Assembly: GCA_005884825.1 (NCBI GenBank)
Contig: VAZT01000004.1
Coordinates: forward strand, 1-12,792
Direction of reading: 5' to 3'
Length of the DNA stretch: 12,792 nt
DNA from: Alphaproteobacteria bacterium
GTDB lineage: Bacteria; Pseudomonadota; Alphaproteobacteria; ATCC43930; CGMCC-115725
Positions 7,901 to 12,792 of the stretch are shown piece by piece. Made by a program: the position numbers and the translations under genes. The notes below the pieces were generated by a model. It was given only the letters and a program-made list of their open reading frames with translations. It ran no database searches and was not told where the DNA came from. Numbering within the stretch: position 1 is the stretch's first letter; every line of letters begins with the position of its first letter.

Positions 7901-8957
7901 TCTCGCATGGCTGCAATGGGTGGCCGACGAGCAGCTCGGTGCTGCGGCGGCCACCGCTAGGGACCGCGGGATGGCGGTGGGCCTTTATCGCGACCTGGCG
8001 GTAGGTGCCGACCGCGCCGGCGCCGAGACCTGGGCCGACGCTACCGCGGTCGTGTCGGGGGCGCAGGTCGGCGCGCCGCCGGACATCTATAACCCGGCCG
8101 GACAGAATTGGGAGCTGCCGCCGTTTCACCCGCGCGCGCTGCGGGAAGAGGGGTACCGGAGCTTCATTCAGCTCGTCCGTGCCAATATGCGCCATGCGGG
8201 CGGGTTGCGGATCGATCATGCAATGGGGTTGCAGCACCTCTACTGGGTACCACAGGGCCAGAAACCTTCAGCCGGTGCTTATGTCCGATACCCGATCGAG
8301 GATCTGATCGGCATTCTTGCGCTCGAGAGTCACCGCCACCAGTGCCTCGTCGTCGGCGAGGACCTCGGCACCGTGCCGGAGGGTTTCCGCGAGCGCATGG
8401 CCGAGGCGAACATCCTTTCCTACCGCGTGCTGTTCTTCGAGCAGGAGCCGGAGACCGGCACCTTCCTGCCACCGAACGCCTACCCGGAGCTTGCCCTGGC
8501 AACTGTCGGCAGCCACGACTTGCCGACCCTGCGCGGCTGGTGGGAGGGGCGCGACATGGATTTGAAAGAACGGCTCGGTCTTTTTCCTGAGGTGGGGGAA
8601 GCCTCGCGCCAGCGTCAGGCGCGCGAGCGTGATCGGATGCAGCTTTTAAAGGCGCTCCGACGCGAGAAGCTGTTGCCTGGCGGTGGCGAGCCGGACATCC
8701 CGGCTTTAGCCAGGGCAATCCACGCTTTTCTTGCGCGGACCCCGTCTGTTCTGGCGATGGCGCAAATTGACGACCTCACGGACGAGGCCGATCCCGTCAA
8801 CGTTCCGGCCACTTCCGACGAGCACCCGAATTGGCGGCGCCGCCTGTCGATGACTTTGGAGGAACTGGCCGCGCGGTCACGTTTCGTCGATATCGCTGAA
8901 ATCTTCCGGGCCGAGCGCGGTTCGCGAATTCCTGCCGAAACGCACGAAGATGCCTGA
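4935..8957 (+). CDS. TreZ-MalQ fusion: malto-oligosyltrehalose trehalohydrolase / 4-alpha-glucanotransferase
   Basis: One uninterrupted frame of 1340 codons carries two complete enzymes. TreZ (GH13) spans about 22-615: N-terminal beta domain (FGAELQDDGRVRFRLWAP), barrel with DVVYNHFG (211-218), nucleophile D277 in GLRLDAVHA, acid/base E312 in LENEEN, D408 in NHDQVGNRA, then a C-terminal beta domain ending near WSVEEA. MalQ (GH77) spans about 623-1325: N-terminal extension beginning LDELAERMGIEP, SPYSPASRLLLN (848-859), nucleophile D1094 in GGLRIDHAMG, E1142 in VVGEDLGTVP, D1195 in SHDLPT. TreZ cleaves trehalose from malto-oligosyltrehalose; MalQ disproportionates maltodextrins. The linker is under ten residues. 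ATG 4935 lacks a Shine-Dalgarno; ATG 4962 (MAGTPTARTHH) has purine-rich GGAAGAAAG upstream and may be the real start. The stop overlaps treY by 8 nt. Both domains look active and cytoplasmic (no signal peptide). Confidence 0.93.
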   Translation: MPDRKKATQMAGTPTARTHHMPFGAELQDDGRVRFRLWAPPHREIQVEFGGETMVMQPVGGGWHELVTDRARAGTRYRFVLPDKLSVPDPASRHQPEDVHGPSEVIDPAAYLWRDTSWSGRSWEEAVVYELHIGAFTPEGTFRAAITKLDHLVGLGVTAIEIMPIGDFPGRRNWGYDGVLPFAPDSSYGRPEDLKALVEAAHARGLMVLLDVVYNHFGPEGAYIHPVAPQTFTDRHKTPWGAAINFDGPDSGPVREFVIHNALYWIAEFHLDGLRLDAVHAILDDSPKHLLEELAERVRVAAPGRHIHLILENEENQAWRLVRGENGEPRWYTAQWNDDVHHVLHAAASGETKGYYADYKGDAGKLGRALAEGFAFQGELMPFRGRPRGVPSMDLPPTAFVAFIQNHDQVGNRAFGDRLTGFAPVAAVRAIAAVYLLLPQIPMLFMGEEWGAAQPFAFFCDFGQELADAVRNGRREEFARFPEFQDPVMRERIPDPTAEETFASAKLDWASIGRAPHSGWLEWYRRVLAIRRAEIVPRLRAIRTGGRYDVLGDGAVLVRWPLGGGETLGLAANLAATPGPGFPTEPGRVLWQEGEAGHDGIFGPWTVRWSVEEALHEPASSGLDELAERMGIEPQFRSAKGEIVKTNSETKRSLLAAMGVEAADERQARTALEHLDHAEWLRPFPAVQVARADAGPPVVGLVLPAGTREITWRLRLEDGSELAGSMAFGDLELIATRRVDGALLERRRLLLEGELPWGYHHLAIEPGDASILLVITPGRCWLPPALAEGQRLWGIAAQLYLLRSGTDWGIGDFGDLRKLVELAADHGADVIGLNPLHAMFPDSPEQASPYSPASRLLLNILNIDVTAVPELLHCPEMRNLIASEAFGNNVQACRAKHLVDYAEVTATKLSVLEKLFDATDPAPRRAFEGFRGERGEVLERSCLFLALREHFAREDPSHADWHVWPEEYRDPTSPAVARFAEENRHRLDFLAWLQWVADEQLGAAAATARDRGMAVGLYRDLAVGADRAGAETWADATAVVSGAQVGAPPDIYNPAGQNWELPPFHPRALREEGYRSFIQLVRANMRHAGGLRIDHAMGLQHLYWVPQGQKPSAGAYVRYPIEDLIGILALESHRHQCLVVGEDLGTVPEGFRERMAEANILSYRVLFFEQEPETGTFLPPNAYPELALATVGSHDLPTLRGWWEGRDMDLKERLGLFPEVGEASRQRQARERDRMQLLKALRREKLLPGGGEPDIPALARAIHAFLARTPSVLAMAQIDDLTDEADPVNVPATSDEHPNWRRRLSMTLEELAARSRFVDIAEIFRAERGSRIPAETHEDA

Positions 8958-11823
8958 AACCGATGCCACGCCGACCCCGGAGGGGCCAATCCCAGAGGCG
9001 CCAGTCGCAGAGGCGCCAGTCCCGGAGGCGCCAATCCCCGAGGCGACCTACCGCCTGCAATTCCACAGGGGGTTTGGTTTCCGGGACGCCGCCGCGCTCG
9101 CACCCTATCTGGCGCAGCTCGGGATTAGCCACGTCTACGCCTCGCCCTATTTGAAAGCGCGGCCGGGCAGCACTCACGGATACGACATCGTCGACCACGG
9201 CCAGCTCAACCCAGAGCTCGGGGACGAGGCGGCGTTCCGTGGCATGGTCGCGGCGTTTCGCGACTGCGGTCTCGGACAGGTGCTCGACTTCGTACCCAAC
9301 CATATGGGCGTCGGCGGCTCCGATAATCCGTGGTGGCTCGACGTGCTGGAGTGGGGCCCGGCATCCGAATACTCAGGCTGGTTTGATATCGATTGGGACC
9401 CGGACAGACGCTATCTGCGTGACAAGCTGCTGGTGCCTCTCCTTGGCGAGCAGTACGGGGCAGTGCTGGAAGCGGGCCAGCTCGTACTCCGCTTCGAGCG
9501 GGAGACCGGCAGCTTTGCCGTATGGGCATACGATACGCATAAGCTGCCGATTTGTCCTCTGCACTATCATCGCGTGCTCGGCGACGACCACCCGGAGCTC
9601 GAACTGTTGGGTGACGCTTTCTCCGGCCTGCCGGACTGGCGTCCGCGCATTGCTCAGCGCGCGAAGGACCTGCAGTCCGAACTCGGAGTTTTAGCACGGG
9701 GGCGGAGCGATGTGCGGCGAGCAGTGCAAGCTGCGGTCGACAGGATCAATGGCGAGCCGGGGCATCTCGAGACTTGGCGCGAGCTGAACGCGCTGATCGA
9801 TGATCAGCACTGGCGCGCGGCGCATTTCCGTGTTGCCGCTGATGACATAAATTATCGACGCTTCTTCGACATCAACGAGCTCGCCGGCTTGCGCATGGAG
9901 TTGCCGGAGCTGTTCGAGCATGCACACCGCCTTGCGTTCGAGCTATTGCGCGACGGAGTGTTGGATGGTTTGCGCATAGACCATGTTGACGGGCTGCTCG
10001 ACCCAAAAGGCTATCTCCTGCGTCTGCGGGAAAATGCACCGACCCCCTTCTACCTTGTCGTCGAGAAGATCCTAGCTCGGCACGAGGCGCTGCGCGAGGA
10101 CTGGCCGGTTGAGGGTACCACCGGATATGAATTCGCCAATCTGGTACTCGGGTTGTTGGTCGATCCATCCGGCGAGGAGGGCTTTACCCGAGCCTACGCG
10201 GCTTTTACCGGCGAGCATCGCGCTTTCGACGAGATAGTGCACGACTGCAAGATACGCATCATCCTCTATGAGATGGCGAGCGAGCTCAATGTCCTCGCGC
10301 GCGATGCGGCGCGGGTCGCGCGGCAGAACCCGCGAACCGCCGACTTCACGCGTAATATCCTGCAGCGGGCGCTGAAGGAGATTGTCGCGTGCTTCCCGGT
10401 GTACCGCACTTACGTTGATGGCGCTGCTCAGCCGACCGAAGCCGACCGGCGCGATATTGACTGGGCAGCGGCCCACGCGCGGCGGAACGAGACGGATATC
10501 GACCCGAGCGTCTTCGATTTTCTGAACAGGTTTCTGACGACCGACCTGGTGGCCGAGCCGCGCAGCGGCTTCAGCCGGCAATCGGTGGTCCGGTTTGCGA
10601 TGCGGGTGCAGCAATATAGTGGCCCGGTAATGGCGAAGGGGCTCGAGGACACGGCATTGTATCGCTACAACCGATTCGTCGCATTGAACGAGGTGGGCGG
10701 TCATCCCAACCATTTCGGCGTGACACTGGCCGCTTTTCACAGAGCCAATGCGCAGCGCGCCGAGCGCTGGCCGCATTCTATGCTGGGGACCTCCACCCAC
10801 GACACCAAGCGTGGCGAAGACACCCGCGCGCGCCTTGCCGTGCTCTCCGAGATGCCCGAGGAATGGGCTCGGCAGGTTCAGGCGTGGAGCCGCATCCTGC
10901 GCGCCCGCCGCGGCGACGTCGAGGGCACGGCGCCACCAGATCGCAATGACGAGTACCTTCTCTACCAGCTTCTGCTCGGTGCCTGGCCAGCTGAGCTGAC
11001 TGCCATCGAAAGCCCCGACCCAGAGAAACTGCGCTCCTTCGCCGAGCGGATCGAAGGGGCGATGGTGAAGTCCCTGCGTGAGGCAAAACTGCGCTCCACT
11101 TGGGCGTCGCCGAATACGGCTTATGAAGAGGCGATGCTGGGCTTCGTGCGGGACGCACTCGACACAGCGAGGCCCAATGCATTCCTCAGTGCGTTTTTGC
11201 CGTTCCAGGAACACGTTGCGCGGCTCGGTATCCGCAACAGCCTGGTACAGACCGCCTTGAAGCTGACGTTACCGGGAATGCCGGACATTTATCAGGGGGC
11301 GGAGTTGTGGGATCTGAGCCTTGTGGACCCCGACAACCGGAGCCCGGTCAATTACAGAACTCGCATCGACTTGCTTCAACAGATAGCGGCGTTATTGAAG
11401 CAAAACCGCCGCACGGCGATACGTGATATGCTCGAAAATTGGCGCGATGGCCGCGTCAAACTGGCCGTCATCGCAACCCTGCTGGCCTACCGCCGCGAGC
11501 ATCCGAAGTTGTTTGCACAGGGGGGATATGAGCCTCTCATCGCCATCGGCCCCAGAGCCGACCAGATCTGCGCCTTTGCTCGTTCCCACGAGGAGGACGC
11601 AATCGTCGTCGCTGCGGCGCGCTTTCCCGGGCACTGCGGGGCCGAATGTGACTGGACCGGAACCGAGATTCCCTGGCCGCAGGCGGTGGGCTGGGAGACG
11701 CATTGGCGCGACCTTCTCGATGGGCGGGTCATAGAGCGCCCCGGCGAGCGCATCGCTATAGAGGCGGTAATGGCAGACTTGCCGGTCGCAGTTCTCGTGC
11801 CGGCCGCCAGCGGCCATCAATAA
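8950..11823 (+). CDS. treY: Malto-oligosyltrehalose synthase TreY
   Basis: A GH13 enzyme of 957 residues that isomerises the terminal alpha-1,4 bond at the reducing end of a maltodextrin to alpha,alpha-1,1, giving the malto-oligosyltrehalose substrate of TreZ. Seen: ATYRLQFHRGFGF (32-44), the usual TreY opening; GISHVYASPYLKARPGSTHG (58-77); DFVPNHMG (113-120); nucleophile D344 in LRIDHVDGLLDPKGY; acid/base E372 in YLVVEKIL; D618 in GTSTHDTKRGED; PGMPDIYQGAELW (775-787) and DPDNR (793-797). It is longer than the archaeal enzyme (about 720 residues). Residues 11-30 are four EAPxP-type repeats preceding the domain, absent from a minimal TreY. ATG 8950 overlaps the fusion gene stop (TGA 8955-8957), which implies translational coupling; no strong ribosome site precedes it. 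Confidence 0.95.
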   Translation: MPETDATPTPEGPIPEAPVAEAPVPEAPIPEATYRLQFHRGFGFRDAAALAPYLAQLGISHVYASPYLKARPGSTHGYDIVDHGQLNPELGDEAAFRGMVAAFRDCGLGQVLDFVPNHMGVGGSDNPWWLDVLEWGPASEYSGWFDIDWDPDRRYLRDKLLVPLLGEQYGAVLEAGQLVLRFERETGSFAVWAYDTHKLPICPLHYHRVLGDDHPELELLGDAFSGLPDWRPRIAQRAKDLQSELGVLARGRSDVRRAVQAAVDRINGEPGHLETWRELNALIDDQHWRAAHFRVAADDINYRRFFDINELAGLRMELPELFEHAHRLAFELLRDGVLDGLRIDHVDGLLDPKGYLLRLRENAPTPFYLVVEKILARHEALREDWPVEGTTGYEFANLVLGLLVDPSGEEGFTRAYAAFTGEHRAFDEIVHDCKIRIILYEMASELNVLARDAARVARQNPRTADFTRNILQRALKEIVACFPVYRTYVDGAAQPTEADRRDIDWAAAHARRNETDIDPSVFDFLNRFLTTDLVAEPRSGFSRQSVVRFAMRVQQYSGPVMAKGLEDTALYRYNRFVALNEVGGHPNHFGVTLAAFHRANAQRAERWPHSMLGTSTHDTKRGEDTRARLAVLSEMPEEWARQVQAWSRILRARRGDVEGTAPPDRNDEYLLYQLLLGAWPAELTAIESPDPEKLRSFAERIEGAMVKSLREAKLRSTWASPNTAYEEAMLGFVRDALDTARPNAFLSAFLPFQEHVARLGIRNSLVQTALKLTLPGMPDIYQGAELWDLSLVDPDNRSPVNYRTRIDLLQQIAALLKQNRRTAIRDMLENWRDGRVKLAVIATLLAYRREHPKLFAQGGYEPLIAIGPRADQICAFARSHEEDAIVVAAARFPGHCGAECDWTGTEIPWPQAVGWETHWRDLLDGRVIERPGERIAIEAVMADLPVAVLVPAASGHQ
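8980..9039 (+). repeat. Four-copy 15-bp tandem repeat within treY
   Basis: Units 8980-8994, 8995-9009, 9010-9024 and 9025-9039, each roughly GAGGCGCCAGTCCCA, encode EGPIP, EAPVA, EAPVP and EAPIP, and a partial fifth begins GAGGCG at 9040. The unit is a multiple of three, so copy-number change lengthens or shortens the N-terminal tail without shifting the frame. The tail precedes the catalytic domain and is probably a flexible Pro/Ala/Glu linker. Confidence 0.9.
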
Positions 11824-11882
11824 ACTCGAGTTGGAACCGTCGGCACGGATTTTTCCCTTTGACAAGCTCTGGCGGAAATAAG

Positions 11883-12377
11883 ATGCAGCGGCACGGATCA
11901 AAAAATCGTCCGAAGGCGCGTCCGGTTCTCAGAGAGATGCCGCTCGACCAGCTGGAGCGGGTCCTCGCCAATCACCGTGCGTGGCTGGAGTCCGATGGTC
12001 GAAGCGGCGAAAGAGCCAATCTTTCGCATGCGCAGCTGCAGGGTCTCTCGCTGTGGAGCGCCGATCTTCGGGAAGCGGATCTCAGCTACGCAAGCCTGCA
12101 AGGCGCGGACCTCGATCACGCTCGCTTGCGCGGCGCCAATCTGCGGCACGCAAAAATGGCAGGTGCCTCGCTGTGGCGGGCTAACCTGCGGGATGCGGAT
12201 CTGAGCTACGCCGGGCTCCAGGGAGCAAAGATGGACCACGCCGATCTTTCGGGTGCGAATCTGCACGATGCCGATCTGACCGGCGCCTCACTATGGGGGG
12301 CACAGGTGTCGGGAGCTCTTGTTGAGCATGCAATCGGGACTACCGACGAGCAGTTGAAGAACGCTCATCGCGCCTGA
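11883..12377 (+). CDS. Pentapeptide-repeat protein
   Basis: A 164-residue protein. After a charged N-terminal part (1-43) with PLDQLERVLANHRAWLESDG at 20-39, residues 44-151 form about twenty A(D/N)Lxx pentapeptides (ANLSH, ADLRE, ADLSY, ANLRH, ADLTG), expected to fold as a right-handed quadrilateral beta helix, one coil per four repeats. Such proteins act as scaffolds or, in the Qnr/MfpA group, as DNA mimics; nothing here points to a specific partner. No signal peptide or transmembrane helix is visible, so it is probably cytoplasmic. ATG 11883 is preceded by GGCGGA at 6-nt spacing; ATG 11937 is an alternative start at the conserved MPLDQLERVL. It lies 59 nt after treY in the same direction and may be read through from it. 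A hairpin follows 61 nt after the stop. Confidence 0.88.
   Translation: MQRHGSKNRPKARPVLREMPLDQLERVLANHRAWLESDGRSGERANLSHAQLQGLSLWSADLREADLSYASLQGADLDHARLRGANLRHAKMAGASLWRANLRDADLSYAGLQGAKMDHADLSGANLHDADLTGASLWGAQVSGALVEHAIGTTDEQLKNAHRA
12048..12287 (+). repeat. Two tandem 120-bp units (40 residues each) in the pentapeptide gene
   Basis: Residues 56-95 and 96-135 both begin SLW and end in GA. By hand alignment 27 of 40 positions are identical, including the shared ADLSYA and LQGA segments. A third partial unit begins SLWGA at 12288. The order goes beyond the five-residue pattern and indicates duplication of an eight-pentapeptide block (two coils). Confidence 0.85.
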
Positions 12378-12438
12378 ACTTCGATGGGGGCACTCCCCGG
12401 CGAGCGGCTTTTTCTCCCTGTGTCGCTGCAGACGGCAA

Positions 12439-12463
12439 AACGGGAGGCGCAAGGCCTCCCGTT
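12439..12463. terminator. Hairpin after the pentapeptide-repeat gene
   Basis: A perfect 10-bp stem AACGGGAGGC (12439-12448) / GCCTCCCGTT (12454-12463) with a 5-nt loop. On the plus strand no T-run follows, so intrinsic termination would be weak. On the minus strand the stem is followed by TTGCC, giving GTTTT at its foot. A second small palindrome, CCTCGCGAGG (12471-12480), and a GGTGC/GCACC hairpin (12482-12496) follow. I read it as the end of the upstream transcript. Confidence 0.5.
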
Positions 12464-12509
12464 GGCTTGGCCTCGCGAGGGGGTGCTAATGGCACCGGCG
12501 CGGCCAAAC

Positions 12510-12539
12510 TTGACTTGTGTACACAAAGGTGTATATCAT
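12510..12539 (+). promoter_or_regulatory. Promoter of the brnT-like gene
   Basis: TTGACT (12510-12515) is followed by TATATC (12532-12537, 16-nt spacer) or TATCAT (12534-12539, 18-nt spacer, 5 of 6 to consensus). This is the best sigma-70-type promoter in the window. Transcription would start at about 12544-12546, essentially on the first ATG of the ORF, so a leaderless mRNA or a later start codon is implied. Confidence 0.65.
12515..12526. promoter_or_regulatory. Palindromic operator in the brnT promoter spacer
   Basis: TTGTGTACACAA is a perfect 12-bp palindrome starting at the last base of the -35 and lying between -35 and -10. A second half-like GTGTA occurs at 12530-12534, 12 nt from the first GTGTA. 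Placement suits autorepression by a BrnA-type antitoxin, which is known to repress its own operon; the assignment to BrnA is inferred, as that gene lies beyond the edge. Confidence 0.6.
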
Positions 12540-12543
12540 AGAA

Positions 12544-12792
12544 ATGACAGAGCCAGACCAACCGCCTGGCCGCCCGGTTCATGTCAGCTTCAGCATGCCA
12601 ATCGAGATTCAGGCGGAGGTGGGCGCCGACATAGTAACGTCGATAGAAAATAAATTGGATTTTGACTGGGACGAAACGAAAAGACTTAGCAACCTCGAAG
12701 AACGAGGCGTGGACTTCAAGGACGCGGCCCTGATTTTCGAGGGTCCTGTTATTGCAAAGGAGGACACACGCAAGGATTACGGCGAGCAACGA
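12544..12792 (+). CDS. BrnT-type toxin ORF with N-terminal extension (runs off right edge)
   Basis: An open frame of 83 codons from ATG 12544 reaches the window end without a stop. From residue 39 it reads DFDWDETKRLSNLEERGVDF, DAALIFEGPV and EDTRKDYGEQR, the N-terminal half of BrnT, the RelE-fold ribonuclease toxin of brnTA modules (partner BrnA normally just downstream). BrnT usually begins at about this F-x-W-D motif, here TTG 12655, so the first 37 codons are extra. Their third positions are richer in G+C than their second positions (23 versus 15 of 37), compatible with real coding. ATG 12595 is another option; no start has a good ribosome site. Base composition is lower in G+C than in its neighbours (about 53% by hand count from 12541), a sign of transfer. 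The family call is firm; the true start is not. Confidence 0.72.
   Translation, partial: MTEPDQPPGRPVHVSFSMPIEIQAEVGADIVTSIENKLDFDWDETKRLSNLEERGVDFKDAALIFEGPVIAKEDTRKDYGEQR

Noticed and set aside
10072..11214. 380-codon minus-strand open frame opposite treY
   Set aside because: Lies under conserved TreY catalytic motifs and has no recognisable domain.
11859..11884. Promoter for the pentapeptide gene from the TTGACA at 11859-11864
   Set aside because: The only -10-like hexamer, TAAGAT at 11879, is 14 nt away and overlaps the start codon; spacing is too short.
11883..12377. Qnr/MfpA-type quinolone protection protein
   Set aside because: Only the generic pentapeptide fold is shared; no gyrase-specific loop or context is visible.
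12340..12789. 149-codon minus-strand open frame at the right end
   Set aside because: It overlaps the BrnT frame, the promoter and the hairpin; the plus-strand reading has family motifs and a promoter.

Overview
The window looks like chromosomal DNA from a high-G+C alphaproteobacterium, most likely of the Hyphomicrobiales (Rhizobiales), near Bradyrhizobium/Xanthobacteraceae. The basis is the gene order metX <- / -> chorismate mutase, hisC-type aminotransferase, prephenate dehydrogenase, then a convergent DUF2125 gene, plus a nested palindromic element of a type common between genes in that order. Dense open frames on both strands reflect high GC; most are shadows.

Left part (1-4587), aromatic amino acid block. 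The 5' end of metX (methionine synthesis) runs leftward off the edge. Diverging from it are a chorismate mutase whose C-terminal two thirds looks like a decayed PheA (prephenate dehydratase plus ACT), a HisC-like aminotransferase 4 nt downstream, a structured repeat element (2467-2607), and a TyrA/TyrC-type prephenate/arogenate dehydrogenase. Together the three genes would take chorismate to prephenate and on to tyrosine, and could also supply phenylalanine transamination. A membrane-anchored DUF2125 protein converges on tyrC.

Middle (4588-11823), trehalose block. After a 347-nt gap comes a 1340-codon gene encoding one polypeptide: malto-oligosyltrehalose trehalohydrolase (TreZ, GH13) fused with almost no linker to 4-alpha-glucanotransferase (MalQ, GH77). 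The next gene, treY (malto-oligosyltrehalose synthase), overlaps it by 8 nt and carries a four-copy 15-bp tandem repeat near its start. The three activities can act as a cycle: MalQ rebuilds long maltodextrins, TreY converts the reducing end to a trehalosyl unit, and TreZ releases trehalose. The catalytic residues of all three domains are present.

Right part (11824-12792). A 164-residue pentapeptide-repeat protein with a 40-residue higher-order repeat is followed by a hairpin. Next comes a strong-looking promoter with a perfect 12-bp palindrome in its spacer, driving an ORF that leaves the window. Its second part is a BrnT-type toxin (RelE-like RNase family). G+C falls here to about 53% by hand count over the last 252 nt, suggesting an acquired toxin-antitoxin module.

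No tRNA, rRNA, CRISPR array, transposase or integrase was seen. The best candidates for something under-described are the TreZ-MalQ fusion, the chorismate mutase with relic PheA domains, and the N-terminally extended, possibly leaderless brnT ORF.
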